The notes under the pieces are model-generated. The model searched no databases. It had not been told where the DNA came from and was given only the letters and a program-made list of their open reading frames with translations. Below are positions 1 through 6,763 of a stretch of DNA of 63,900 bases, in pieces. A program made the position numbers and the translations under genes. The stretch's first letter is position 1, and the number at the start of each line of letters is the position of its first letter. Origin of the DNA: a virus; IMG/VR virus record IMGVR_UViG_3300020469_000046, positions 1-63,900 of that record. The stretch is one strand, 5' to 3'.

Positions 1-2
1 CA

Positions 3-131
3 TCTGGATTCAACATCTACTTGTTAGAACTTTTAGTTCTTTACTGGGGAGGTGCAGCATGTATCGTCCTCAATGGTCCTGGTAATTTCTCAATAGATCA
101 TCTCATAAAACGGAGACTCATAAATGATTAA
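3..131 (+). CDS. DoxX-like membrane protein, C-terminal fragment
   Basis: The window opens inside this reading frame; 42 residues remain before TAA. The visible part has a hydrophobic stretch (LLELLVLYWGGAACIVLNGP) followed by a GPG-N-FS-x-D turn and a short basic tail. A last membrane helix followed by a GPG-x-x-S-x-D motif is typical of the DoxX/quinol-oxidase-subunit family, which cyanophages are known to carry. The frame overlaps the next start by 8 bases, so the two are probably co-translated. The family call rests on about 25 residues and is moderate. Confidence 0.5.
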   Translation, partial: SGFNIYLLELLVLYWGGAACIVLNGPGNFSIDHLIKRRLIND

Positions 132-369
132 AGCACTATTCAGTTTTATATTTGCTGCGGTGATGTGGGTACAAGTCCCACAGTGGCAGGATGACTGGAG
201 TAAGTGCGCTGTTGATGTGCCTGACACAGCATGTCATTGGTACATCACAGCACCCGATAGCACCATGGGTGTTGGATTTAATTGGGAGAATGCTCCCTGG
301 TTCAGTGCTGAAGGTCTCCTAGACATTGGAGAACTTCATAACACAGTTCAATCACTACAGGAAGCATGA
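124..369 (+). CDS. small exported protein of unknown function
   Basis: An 81-residue protein. Residues 1-17 form a short hydrophobic segment after a Lys, consistent with a signal peptide or membrane anchor. The rest is acidic and rich in Trp, with two Cys (in SKCAVD and TACHWY) that could form a disulfide once exported. It overlaps the DoxX-like frame by 8 bases and the next gene by 4 (ATGA), so it lies in a tight operon. I do not recognise a family; export is inferred from the N-terminus alone. Confidence 0.6.
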   Translation: MIKALFSFIFAAVMWVQVPQWQDDWSKCAVDVPDTACHWYITAPDSTMGVGFNWENAPWFSAEGLLDIGELHNTVQSLQEA

Positions 370-581
370 ATAACTTTGAAGTCTTCCTTTATTTTGTATG
401 CTTCTCTGCTATTGGTGGTGCTGCGTTTGCAATGATGTGGAGTAACATTCAATCTATTAATATAGAGATGAATAAACCCAAACCTAAACTACGTCATCCT
501 GAAGCACCTGAACCTGGTGAAGAAGTGATGTATGTTGATCTTTCTAGAAAAAAACTAGAAGATCTTTACAACGACAATTAA
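366..581 (+). CDS. small single-pass membrane protein
   Basis: A 71-residue protein. Residues 5-28 form one membrane helix (VFLYFVCFSAIGGAAFAMMW), followed by a charged, proline-rich tail with PKPK and PEAPEPGEE that would face the cytoplasm or periplasm. The start overlaps the previous stop (ATGA), which supports this start and translational coupling. A hairpin terminator follows 12 bases after the stop, so this is the last gene of its operon. No function is recognised. Confidence 0.6.
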   Translation: MNNFEVFLYFVCFSAIGGAAFAMMWSNIQSINIEMNKPKPKLRHPEAPEPGEEVMYVDLSRKKLEDLYNDN

Positions 582-592
582 TATGTTATAAT
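565..592 (+). promoter_or_regulatory. possible sigma-70 promoter
   Basis: TTTACA (565-570), 16 bases, TATAAT (587-592). It overlaps the end of the upstream gene, and transcription would start inside the hairpin at 593-617, weakening that hairpin as a terminator for this transcript. TATAATAA also resembles the T4 late box. Moderate to low support. Confidence 0.35.
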
Positions 593-617
593 AAGAGGGT
601 TCACTACCCTCTTTTTT
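593..617 (+). terminator. intrinsic terminator
   Basis: The 8-base stem AAGAGGGT/ACCCTCTT with loop TCACT is followed by a run of T up to 617. It closes the operon of the first three genes. Confidence 0.8.
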
Positions 618-1091
618 ATGGGAATTTGTATGGGAGTTTCTACTATTTCAGGATTTTTTATGACTGCAATGGTAGGAACAATAACTCCCGATGAAGTAAA
701 AACTTATACGTCACTACATCTTGGAACTGAAAGTGATCTCCTCAGGTTCAAAGAACCCATGGGGTCATACGGAATACAATATGATTTAACCAATTTCATT
801 CAAGTATTTGCCGAGCACCAATCATCACCAATGCAATGTGATGATCATCCTGGATTGAACTATGCAGGATTTAAATTTACTGCCCCGTTGACTGATGATG
901 TTACTGCATACAGTGGAATCGCAGTAAAGAGTGGACAATTTGATAATAAAAATACTCTCAAAAATCCTATTATAATCAGTGGGATTGAAGTTGGTGGTAA
1001 TACAATCAAATTGTTTTCTGAATATATGCATAGTGCAGAGAGATTGAATAATGGTAGATTGTATGGCGGAGTCAAATATATTTTTAATTAA
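618..1091 (+). CDS. possible small outer-membrane beta-barrel protein
   Basis: Up to 157 residues. The N-terminus is hydrophobic (VSTISGFFMTAMVG) and could be a signal peptide. The rest alternates polar and hydrophobic residues in short strands with Gly turns and ends in YGGVKYIFN, an aromatic ending like those of outer-membrane barrels. ATG codons at 618, 630 and 660 are all possible. The one at 618 abuts the terminator T-run, while the one at 630 is preceded by GGGA, so 630 may be the true start. A PagL-like or porin-like fold is only a guess. Confidence 0.5.
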   Translation: MGICMGVSTISGFFMTAMVGTITPDEVKTYTSLHLGTESDLLRFKEPMGSYGIQYDLTNFIQVFAEHQSSPMQCDDHPGLNYAGFKFTAPLTDDVTAYSGIAVKSGQFDNKNTLKNPIIISGIEVGGNTIKLFSEYMHSAERLNNGRLYGGVKYIFN

Positions 1092-1098
1092 CCTATAC

Positions 1099-1106
1099 AA
1101 TAAATA
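1099..1106 (+). promoter_or_regulatory. late-promoter-like AATAAATA box
   Basis: AATAAATA lies 20 bases before the next start. It resembles the T4 late -10 box TATAAATA and recurs before many genes in this window. Confidence 0.4.
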
Positions 1107-1125
1107 AAACAAATCTTAAATTATT

Positions 1126-1347
1126 ATGTCTTGTAATCTTCGCGTCAAAATGTTAGATGCTCTAGTTGCTGATGCTCAAGGTAATATTGCCAAAGCAAAA
1201 GCAAACGTAGAAGTATACCTACACAATCCTGTAGGTATTGGTGAGCACCCTGATGTGCTTGCTGCTATTCAGGAACAACTAGATATCATTGCTCATGAAG
1301 AAGAACGTATCGAAGTTATCGGTAAGCACTTTAGTGATCACGAATAG
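1126..1347 (+). CDS. small helical hypothetical protein
   Basis: A 73-residue protein that is almost entirely alpha-helical in composition, rich in Ala, Glu and Lys, with a central break HNPVGIGEHPD. Two helices around a Pro/Gly turn suggest a helical hairpin. A late-type AATAAATA box lies 20 bases upstream. Its 3' end overlaps the Cys-rich micro-ORF at 1334. No family is recognised with certainty. Confidence 0.6.
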   Translation: MSCNLRVKMLDALVADAQGNIAKAKANVEVYLHNPVGIGEHPDVLAAIQEQLDIIAHEEERIEVIGKHFSDHE

Positions 1348-1417
1348 AGGATGCTGTGGTGCTGGATGTCCAGACTGTCCATTCAGACCACCTCCTAGAC
1401 CGTCCACCTCTGTTTGA
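1334..1417 (+). CDS. Cys-rich micro-protein (CC-G-x-G-CP-x-CP motif)
   Basis: A 27-residue frame starting with GTG inside the end of the previous gene. It contains CCGAGCPDCPF, four Cys in CCx3Cx2C spacing, then a proline-rich tail. The motif resembles the short CCGxGCxxCPY segment of DUF5522 and of the N-terminal region of oxidoreductase-like proteins (PF09791), which suggests a metal or redox role. A strong terminator overlaps the stop codon. The GTG start is uncertain and the small size limits confidence. Confidence 0.45.
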   Translation: MITNRGCCGAGCPDCPFRPPPRPSTSV

Positions 1418-1432
1418 CAGGGGTGTTTTTTT
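1405..1432 (+). terminator. intrinsic terminator
   Basis: Stem CACCTCTG/CAGGGGTG (8 pairs, one G-T), loop TTTGA, then seven T. The loop contains the stop codon of the Cys-rich micro-ORF. Confidence 0.8.
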
Positions 1433-1451
1433 ATTAATATCGATGACTCCC

Positions 1452-1481
1452 TTGACAATCAACTCATCCATCATCTATACT
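1452..1481 (+). promoter_or_regulatory. sigma-70-like promoter of the nuclease/Mom-like operon
   Basis: Consensus TTGACA (1452-1457), 18 bases, TATACT (1476-1481). It lies 32 bases before the start at 1513 and directly after a terminator, so the nuclease/Mom-like pair appears to form its own early unit. Confidence 0.7.
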
Positions 1482-1512
1482 GCGAACAGCAATTTTATCA
1501 ATCACCCAAACC

Positions 1513-2055
1513 ATGACTGCTCTTGATTATGTCATCTCTAGAATTAATGAGTATGACATGAGCAAATTTAAGTATAATACTTTTCTAACACTAGATGAAA
1601 ATCGTGGTGCCTTTTTGTGGAGTAGAATTGCACAGTTCATTGGAGATTATGTTGAGGCAGCAATTCCTGAGTGGGATCCAGACCCAGAAGCATTGCATCT
1701 TGGTGTTGGTAAAAGGGTTGATTGGGAAAATTCCAAAATAGTTGTAGAACAAAAGAGAAATCCTAAAGGTGATAATTCAGCATCTAGAAAATCAAATCTT
1801 ATCAAATTAAAAGAATCTGCTTTGGAAAAAAATAAAATTCCAATTTATGCATATTGGGAAGATCGGGAAAAGAACGACTATATTAAAGATGATGTTCTTC
1901 ATCTGCATGGCAAAGCAATTTTTAAACATCTTGGTATAGAAGATGACTGGACAGACTTTCTTTCTCATGTGGATGATGTTAAGATGACTATCAAACAAGG
2001 ACTTACTAAAAAATTTAATGAGCATTATGAATCCTTTAGCACAACTTCTTCATGA
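1513..2055 (+). CDS. putative restriction endonuclease (PD-(D/E)xK)
   Basis: A 180-residue protein. The segment GKRVD(70)W...VVE(79)QK(81) has the D-x8-E-x-K spacing of the PD-(D/E)xK nuclease core. It is followed by GDNSASRK, which resembles the N-x-x-S/A-x-(R/K)K stretch after the catalytic Lys in Eco47II-type enzymes. The length fits a small type II endonuclease. The gene has its own consensus promoter and overlaps a Mom-like DNA-modification gene by 38 bases, a neighbour that favours a restriction function. Alternatives are a recombination nuclease or an inactive relative. The nuclease fold is fairly well supported by motif; the subfamily is inference. Confidence 0.5.
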   Translation: MTALDYVISRINEYDMSKFKYNTFLTLDENRGAFLWSRIAQFIGDYVEAAIPEWDPDPEALHLGVGKRVDWENSKIVVEQKRNPKGDNSASRKSNLIKLKESALEKNKIPIYAYWEDREKNDYIKDDVLHLHGKAIFKHLGIEDDWTDFLSHVDDVKMTIKQGLTKKFNEHYESFSTTSS

Positions 2056-2674
2056 AGATATTGATTGTAGAGATGCAAATGTAAAGGATTTTGTAGTCAA
2101 ACCAACTACTATTCAGTACGTAAGAGAATTTGTGGAGACATGGCATTATTCATCTAATGTTAATGGTCTCCGTATTTCTAATGTGTTTGGGTTATTTCAT
2201 AATGAAAAACTCATTGGTGCCATGATTTATGGTCCACTTGGAATGGCAAATACTTGGAAAAAGTATGCTAGTTCTGAGAATGAAATTGTAGAGTTACGTC
2301 GTCTATGTTGTATAGACAACACTCCAAAATGTACGGAAAGTTATTTTATTGGTAAAACATTAAGATGGTTAAAAAAGAATACTGACTATAAAATTGTAAT
2401 TTCTTATGCTGATACTTTTCATAACCATGAAGGGACTATTTACAAAGCATCAAATTTTCAACATTGTGGACTAACTGCAAAGGGTAGAGTAATCCAGTAT
2501 GGTGATAGGACTTATCATGATAAATGTATTCGTACATATCATGTAGATAAGAATGGTAATAAAAAATTAAAACCCTTTGCTCAGAGGGTCAAAGATGCTT
2601 TAGAAAATGGAGATGCAGAATATGTAGAAACTCCAGGAAAACACATTTATGTGTATAAATTAAAGAAAAAATAA
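2018..2674 (+). CDS. Mom-like DNA adenine modification protein (GNAT fold)
   Basis: A 218-residue protein; internal ATG at 2027 is a possible alternative start. Key features are an N-terminal WHYS segment, VELRRLCC at about 90-97, and SYADTFHNHEGTIYKASNF at about 130-148. The last matches the SYAD-x-x-H-x-x-G-T-I-Y-x-A-x-N pattern of phage Mu Mom and its relatives, which modify adenine N6 and make DNA resistant to many restriction enzymes. Its start lies inside the putative nuclease gene, so the two are translationally coupled. A second member of the family lies at 32859. Family membership is well supported; the chemistry in this phage is inferred. Confidence 0.7.
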   Translation: MSIMNPLAQLLHEDIDCRDANVKDFVVKPTTIQYVREFVETWHYSSNVNGLRISNVFGLFHNEKLIGAMIYGPLGMANTWKKYASSENEIVELRRLCCIDNTPKCTESYFIGKTLRWLKKNTDYKIVISYADTFHNHEGTIYKASNFQHCGLTAKGRVIQYGDRTYHDKCIRTYHVDKNGNKKLKPFAQRVKDALENGDAEYVETPGKHIYVYKLKKK

Positions 2675-2675
2675 A

Positions 2676-2876
2676 ATGTTAACTATCATCAATCATGTAA
2701 CAGCTTTTTGGTCTGTTGTTGTGATAAATTGTATTCAACCAGTGAACTGGCAGTATTGTCTTCCAGTTCATGAATGGTTAATTCCAGATGTTTATCATGG
2801 TATTCAGATATACCTTGACAAAAACCATAACTCATTGTATAAATCAGAAAGAGACTACCTCGAACAAAATAAATGA
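2676..2876 (+). CDS. small hypothetical protein
   Basis: A 66-residue protein with a hydrophobic N-terminal stretch (residues 8-20, VTAFWSVVVINC) and a polar Trp/Tyr-rich remainder. It follows the Mom-like gene by 1 base and overlaps talC by 4 (ATGA), so it is probably co-transcribed with both. One membrane segment is possible. No family is recognised. Confidence 0.5.
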   Translation: MLTIINHVTAFWSVVVINCIQPVNWQYCLPVHEWLIPDVYHGIQIYLDKNHNSLYKSERDYLEQNK

Positions 2877-3532
2877 AAATTTTTCTAGATACCGCAGATA
2901 CAGAAGTAATTAGAGAACACTTTGAGACTGGATTAATTGATGGGATTACCACCAACCCCACATTAATCCGTAAGTCTGGAAGAGATCCTGAAGATGTGTA
3001 TCAGGAACTTGCTGACATTGGAATTAAAGATGTCAGTATGGAAGTTGTAGGTAATGCACAAACCATGTTGGAAGAAGGTCTCCGTTTATCTGAAAAGTTT
3101 GGTTCAATTGCTACAATTAAACTTCCATGTGATCGTGATGGTCTTCGTGTTTGCCATGAACTAAGTAAAGAAAAGATTCGCACTAATGTAACTCTTATCT
3201 TCTCTACTTCTCAAGCAATCCTTGCCGCAAAGGCAGGTGCAAGTTACGTTTCTCCATTTGTTGGACGCCTCAATGACAACTCTTTCAGTGGTGTTGAACT
3301 GGTTCGTGCAATCTCTGGCACATACAGTGTTCATGGAGTCCGTACAGAGGTCTTAGCGGCGTCTCTGAGAGATTGTCACCATGTCTCTAGGTGCATTCTA
3401 TATGGCGCTAATATCGTAACGATTCCTCCAGCAGTATTCTTAAAGATGTATGATCACGTTTTGACCCGTGAAGGACTTGCTATTTTTGAACGTGACTGGG
3501 CACTTGTCAATTCCCAATCTAATGATGTATGA
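2873..3532 (+). CDS. talC: transaldolase-like protein TalC
   Basis: A 219-residue protein of the short transaldolase/fructose-6-phosphate aldolase type. It begins MKIFLDTAD and has the loop GITTNPTLI at about 25-33, IKLPCDRDGL at about 83-92 (the position of the Schiff-base Lys), TNVTLIFS at about 104-111 and SPFVGRL at about 127-133. Phage TalC moves three-carbon units in the pentose phosphate pathway and is a classic cyanophage auxiliary gene, thought to favour NADPH and ribose supply over the Calvin cycle. Length and motifs are intact. Both neighbours overlap it by ATGA, indicating coupled translation. Confidence 0.93.
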   Translation: MKIFLDTADTEVIREHFETGLIDGITTNPTLIRKSGRDPEDVYQELADIGIKDVSMEVVGNAQTMLEEGLRLSEKFGSIATIKLPCDRDGLRVCHELSKEKIRTNVTLIFSTSQAILAAKAGASYVSPFVGRLNDNSFSGVELVRAISGTYSVHGVRTEVLAASLRDCHHVSRCILYGANIVTIPPAVFLKMYDHVLTREGLAIFERDWALVNSQSNDV

Positions 3533-3756
3533 TTAGAAAAGTTCGGGAATTTCTTCAAAGAGATAGTGATATCACGTATAAGATTGAACTTGATTATATC
3601 AAAATAACAATCGTTGAACTTATACATATTATGAAGTTAAATTTAAAAAATGCTATTGTATCCAACAGAAAAGGACTACTTATTTCATTTAGTGACAACT
3701 TCTCCACAAGAGGCAAAAAATCTCTGGAGAAAATCAATAAAAACGAAATGGGGTGA
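3529..3756 (+). CDS. possible small ORF between talC and HNH gene
   Basis: A 75-residue frame starting at an ATGA overlap with the talC stop. The first 40 residues have a plausible charged/hydrophobic pattern, but the last third runs inside the HNH gene in another frame, with a 107-base overlap. It may be real with an unusual overlap, or a chance frame. Nothing else codes between 3533 and 3649. Confidence 0.3.
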   Translation: MIRKVREFLQRDSDITYKIELDYIKITIVELIHIMKLNLKNAIVSNRKGLLISFSDNFSTRGKKSLEKINKNEMG

Positions 3757-4018
3757 ATGTGCTTACTGCGGATCAAAAGAAAATTTAACAATCGACCATA
3801 TAGTTCCCCGATCAAAAGGTGGAAATAACCATATAACTAATGTTCTATGTGCTTGTGAAAAATGTAATAAATCAAAAGCACATTATGAATGGGAAGATTG
3901 GTATTTTCAACAGGAATTTTTTGAATATACTCGTCATAAGAAAATTAACTCTTGGATGACTCAATTATCTGAGAGTGAGCTCAAACCCTATAAACCTCGA
4001 AAAAATTTAAAGTACTAA
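3650..4018 (+). CDS. HNH endonuclease
   Basis: A 122-residue protein. The HNH core spans about residues 39-75: CAYCG, then LTIDHIVPRSKGG with the catalytic His, then N-x-x-x-x-C-x-x-C, giving two CxxC zinc pairs. Such proteins in phages are often homing or packaging-type nucleases. It sits between talC and the glutaredoxins. A related HNH protein on the other strand at 60444 shares the DH-x-x-PRSKGG core, so the phage carries two. The biological target is unknown. Confidence 0.75.
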   Translation: MLLYPTEKDYLFHLVTTSPQEAKNLWRKSIKTKWGECAYCGSKENLTIDHIVPRSKGGNNHITNVLCACEKCNKSKAHYEWEDWYFQQEFFEYTRHKKINSWMTQLSESELKPYKPRKNLKY

Positions 4019-4020
4019 CC

Positions 4021-4332
4021 ATGAGTAACAGACCATCATTTAGAGTTTATCATAAACCAGATTGTGCAGAGACAACTCAGTTTCTAGATCTTTTGGGACA
4101 GTGGAATCTAGAATATGAAACTATTGTTATTGGTACAGATATTAGTGAAAGTCAACTTGAAGTCCTAGTTGGAGAAGATGCTGTTAAAGGCTGTCCAAGA
4201 GTTCTTATGTGCAATAATCATAATGAGGATAGATTACGCCTTGCTTCAGGTAAGGAATGGACGAATATGGGTAGTGTAGAAGACACTACTAGATTTCTAA
4301 AGTACGCTAACAATGTTGATAGTTTTAATTGA
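4021..4332 (+). CDS. degenerate glutaredoxin-like protein
   Basis: A 103-residue protein with a thioredoxin-fold pattern: beta strand FRVYHKPDC where the redox motif should be, a helix, a second strand YETIVIG, and the cis-Pro strand GCPRVLMC. The usual CxxC is reduced to one Cys (PDCAETT), so it probably cannot do dithiol exchange, though monothiol or binding roles remain possible. It directly precedes a canonical glutaredoxin, which suggests duplication and divergence. The fold assignment is moderate. Confidence 0.5.
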   Translation: MSNRPSFRVYHKPDCAETTQFLDLLGQWNLEYETIVIGTDISESQLEVLVGEDAVKGCPRVLMCNNHNEDRLRLASGKEWTNMGSVEDTTRFLKYANNVDSFN

Positions 4333-4341
4333 GGAACTTTT

Positions 4342-4581
4342 ATGTCTACATTTATTGTTTATTCTAGATCAGGATGCCCCTACTGCACAAAGATTGTTAA
4401 TGTCTTGCAGTTATCTGAAATGAAATATGTTGAATATAAACTGGGAAGAGATTTTGACCGAACTGAATTTTATTCTAAATTTGGAACGGGTTCTACTTTT
4501 CCCAGAGTAGTTAAAGATGATAAATTAATAGGCGGTTGTACTGAGACCGTAAAATATCTACGGGAAAATAAGTTAGTTTAA
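4342..4581 (+). CDS. glutaredoxin
   Basis: A 79-residue protein with the active site GCPYCTKIV at residues 12-20, the cis-Pro loop TFPRVV at about 52-57 and the GGCTET motif near 64, all hallmarks of classical glutaredoxins. It would reduce disulfides with glutathione, most likely supporting phage ribonucleotide reductase during infection. An AGGAAC ribosome site lies 9 bases before the ATG. The stop overlaps the next start by one base. Confidence 0.9.
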   Translation: MSTFIVYSRSGCPYCTKIVNVLQLSEMKYVEYKLGRDFDRTEFYSKFGTGSTFPRVVKDDKLIGGCTETVKYLRENKLV

Positions 4582-4943
4582 TGGAAGAAATCAATCTCCA
4601 CGAAATATATACTGATGTTGAAAAAGCAATAGATTATGCTTTTGAAAACAAATTTATATTGAAGTTCTATGATTATTTAAAAATCAAAAAAATTAAAAAA
4701 TATGAAGTGGAGAAATTTATTGATAGTTCTGTTGCACATGAATTAGAGTCTGTTGTAAATGAACTAGAGCAATATCTTGAGGGTGGAAATGATAATAATC
4801 ATAAACAACTTCGTGAAGGATATGGACATATCCCAAAACCTCAAGCAAGGAAAATTAAAAATTATTTGTACGCAATACTAGAGGACGCATGGAAATATAA
4901 CCATGATAAACGAAAAGGAAGACGAAAAAAAATCTCTAAATAA
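4581..4943 (+). CDS. hypothetical helical protein
   Basis: A 120-residue acidic N-terminal and strongly basic C-terminal protein (ends DKRKGRRKKISK), helical in composition. It contains GHIPKPQARKIKNYL near residue 87. The basic tail could bind nucleic acid. It shares one base with the glutaredoxin stop and overlaps the next small frame by 41 bases. No family is recognised. Confidence 0.55.
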   Translation: MEEINLHEIYTDVEKAIDYAFENKFILKFYDYLKIKKIKKYEVEKFIDSSVAHELESVVNELEQYLEGGNDNNHKQLREGYGHIPKPQARKIKNYLYAILEDAWKYNHDKRKGRRKKISK

Positions 4944-5118
4944 CAGTGAACTCAAACTGGATCGAGGGTTTGAGTTAATGTTAAGAAAACAAAATAGTAA
5001 AAGGAGAGAAAAACCTTTACCAAAGACATTTCAAATTACTTTTGGTAAAATGATATCTCTCCTGTCTAGAGAGGTACATCTGAATTTTGATTTTTATATT
5101 GATATAAAAAAGAAGTAA
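4903..5118 (+). CDS. small basic hypothetical protein
   Basis: A 71-residue, Lys-rich frame whose first 13 codons overlap the preceding gene. The remainder (4944-5118) is otherwise unclaimed, and strong coding density here supports a real gene. A later start at 4978 (ATG) would remove the overlap. No domain is recognised. Confidence 0.4.
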   Translation: MINEKEDEKKSLNNSELKLDRGFELMLRKQNSKRREKPLPKTFQITFGKMISLLSREVHLNFDFYIDIKKK

Positions 5119-5136
5119 CTCTCAAGGAGAAAGACG

Positions 5137-5364
5137 ATGGAAACACCAGTAATTTTAACGTTCAGTGTTTTATTTACGTTCATGTTTTTTGTATTAGGAG
5201 GTATTATTGGATGGATAGTAAAACAATCCCAGTACGAAAACTTGTATGGAATACCAAATCTTCATCCTGAAATGTTTGATGTAAATGGCAATTTAATTCC
5301 CGATGAAATTTTATCAGTGAGGTTTGAAAACGATTATGGCTACGAAGACGAAAACGACGACTAA
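5137..5364 (+). CDS. small membrane protein
   Basis: A 75-residue protein with one N-terminal membrane helix (about residues 5-28, with FMFFVLGGIIGWIV) and an acidic tail ending in DENDD. A good AAGGAGAA ribosome site lies before the ATG. It resembles the small inner-membrane proteins common in T4-like phages; the function is unknown. Its end overlaps the next gene. Confidence 0.6.
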   Translation: METPVILTFSVLFTFMFFVLGGIIGWIVKQSQYENLYGIPNLHPEMFDVNGNLIPDEILSVRFENDYGYEDENDD

Positions 5365-5899
5365 ATTACAAGCAAATCCATTTCAAAATGAGATTCTTGA
5401 GTTAGTATCTAAGCAAAGATCTAATGCTAAAAAAGTAGAAGTACTCAAAGAGTATCGAAATGATGCATTAGTTTCTTTGCTTATTTGGAACTTTGACGAA
5501 AGTGTTTATTCTGCACTTCCAGAAGGTTCAGTTCCTTATGCTGATAATGATGAGCAAACTTCTATAGGTGGAAATCTTACTGATCTTGTTGATAGTAAAG
5601 TTAAATCTAGAAATTTGAAGAATGGTGATTATGCTGGTACTGATGAAGTTATGAATAAACAGCATACTTCACTTAGAAATGAAGCTAATAGATTTTATAT
5701 CTTTATTAAAGGTGGGTCTACTATGCTTTCTCAAGTAAGAAAGGAAACTATATTCATTGAAATGCTTAAAGGTTTACTTCCAGAAGAAGCAGAATTGATG
5801 TGTTTAGTAAAAGATAAAAAACTCTCCGATAAATATAGAATAACTCATCAGAATGTTAAAGACGCATATCCCGACATTACTTGGGGGAATCGTTCATGA
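5336..5899 (+). CDS. DUF6433-like conserved phage protein
   Basis: About 187 residues from ATG at 5336 (a farther ATG at 5324 adds four). The layout matches a conserved T4-like cyanophage protein of unknown function: an N-terminal EILELVSKQRSNAKKVEVL-type helix, LIWNFDESV, then the C-terminal block ETIFIEMLKGLLPEEAELM and AYPDITWG. The family is known to me as DUF6433. It overlaps both neighbours, so it is part of the long early/middle operon ending in speD. The role is unknown. Confidence 0.65.
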   Translation: MATKTKTTTKLQANPFQNEILELVSKQRSNAKKVEVLKEYRNDALVSLLIWNFDESVYSALPEGSVPYADNDEQTSIGGNLTDLVDSKVKSRNLKNGDYAGTDEVMNKQHTSLRNEANRFYIFIKGGSTMLSQVRKETIFIEMLKGLLPEEAELMCLVKDKKLSDKYRITHQNVKDAYPDITWGNRS

Positions 5900-6231
5900 C
5901 AGAACAAACTAATACAGAAGGTTTGCCCATGCCATGGTCAGAAGAAGAAAAATTAAATTTTCCTCCACAATATGGATGCCAAATTTTACTGAGTGATACT
6001 ACAGATGCTAAGGTTAATGATCCAACATTTCCTACTGATGCATATCTAGTTTATTATGAGGAAAATGAAAAACCACATATGGATCTTTGTAGAACTCGTA
6101 AACTGGTAAGTTTATTTGATATGTATTATGATAAATTTGGTCCAAATTCTATAAAGAAAATTGAATTTGGATATGGTAGAAAGAGACCTAATCTTTGGGG
6201 ACTAAAACCAAAAGAAACTAAGAAAAAATGA
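5896..6231 (+). CDS. hypothetical protein
   Basis: A 111-residue acidic protein starting at ATG 5896, which overlaps the previous stop (ATGA); an upstream TTG at 5881 is less likely. It contains PWSEEEKLNFPPQYG and a Lys-rich C-terminus. It overlaps speD by 4 bases, so all three genes are coupled. No family is recognised. Confidence 0.6.
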   Translation: MTEQTNTEGLPMPWSEEEKLNFPPQYGCQILLSDTTDAKVNDPTFPTDAYLVYYEENEKPHMDLCRTRKLVSLFDMYYDKFGPNSIKKIEFGYGRKRPNLWGLKPKETKKK

Positions 6232-6566
6232 CATCCTTATTGGGGCAACATTTTCTTTTAAATATATACGGATGCTCATCATTGCAACTAAATGATGAGT
6301 TTTTTCTTTGCGATCTTATTGAAAATGCTGCTGAATCTTCTGGTGCAACAGTGATTAAAACTATATCATATCACTTTTTACCTCAAGGTGTAACAGCAGT
6401 TAGCTTACTTTCAGAGAGTCATATAAGCATACACACCTGGCCTGAAAGAGGTGAGGCAGCGATTGACATTTTTACATGTGGTGATTGTATTCCAAAGGTT
6501 GGTTGTGATATTATATTGGAGCAATTGAAACCTACGTATCATAATTTAAAAATAATAGACCGCTAA
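6228..6566 (+). CDS. speD: S-adenosylmethionine decarboxylase-like protein SpeD
   Basis: A 112-residue protein of the short prokaryotic SpeD class. The diagnostic segment SESHISIHTWPERGEAAIDI lies at about residues 63-82; Ser at the HIS position is where the chain self-cleaves to make the pyruvoyl cofactor. FTCG follows. The usual reaction removes the carboxyl of S-adenosylmethionine for spermidine synthesis; phage relatives may decarboxylate another amino acid. SpeD is a known cyanophage auxiliary gene. It ends its operon, before a terminator at 6602. Confidence 0.9.
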   Translation: MTSLLGQHFLLNIYGCSSLQLNDEFFLCDLIENAAESSGATVIKTISYHFLPQGVTAVSLLSESHISIHTWPERGEAAIDIFTCGDCIPKVGCDIILEQLKPTYHNLKIIDR

Positions 6567-6601
6567 ACCAAAAATCAGCTTTTGTTTTCAAAAAAGGGGC
6601 G

Positions 6602-6640
6602 AAAAAAACCCGGCAATTTTTTTGACCTGTAGGGTTTTTT
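6602..6640 (+). terminator. probable terminator after speD
   Basis: AAAAAACCC (6603-6611) pairs with GGGTTTTTT (6632-6640) around a 20-base loop that itself contains a T-run. The A/T part of the stem makes it bidirectional in appearance. Confidence 0.55.
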
Positions 6641-6669
6641 ATAACTTGTATGATACTATACCATACTGC

Positions 6670-6698
6670 TTGACTATATAATATATGTGGTCTATAAT
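6670..6698 (+). promoter_or_regulatory. strong sigma-70-like promoter
   Basis: TTGACT (6670-6675), 17 bases, consensus TATAAT (6693-6698), right after the speD terminator. It should drive the 53-residue ORF and the DUF4278-like gene. Confidence 0.8.
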
Positions 6699-6726
6699 AG
6701 ACCTGTCGTTCATCCCGCTCTAGAGT

Positions 6727-6751
6727 GGGACGCAAGTAAGTCGCGGAACGG
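6727..6751 (+). repeat. repeat copy A: GGGACGCA-N10-GGAACGG
   Basis: GGGACGCA (6727-6734) and GGAACGG (6745-6751) with a 10-base gap. The same two blocks with the same gap recur at 6909-6933. This copy lies in the 5' leader of the ORF at 6764; the other straddles that ORF's stop codon. Confidence 0.7.
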
Positions 6752-6763
6752 AGCGTTCATCCC

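Noticed and set aside
1513-2674. Homing endonuclease or transposon as explanation for the nuclease/Mom-like pair
   Set aside because: No inverted repeats, target duplication or LAGLIDADG/GIY-YIG/HNH motif are seen, and the pair has its own promoter within a normal gene series.
6532-6735. Minus-strand frame of 67 codons
   Set aside because: It covers a terminator and a strong plus-strand promoter and has no coding character.
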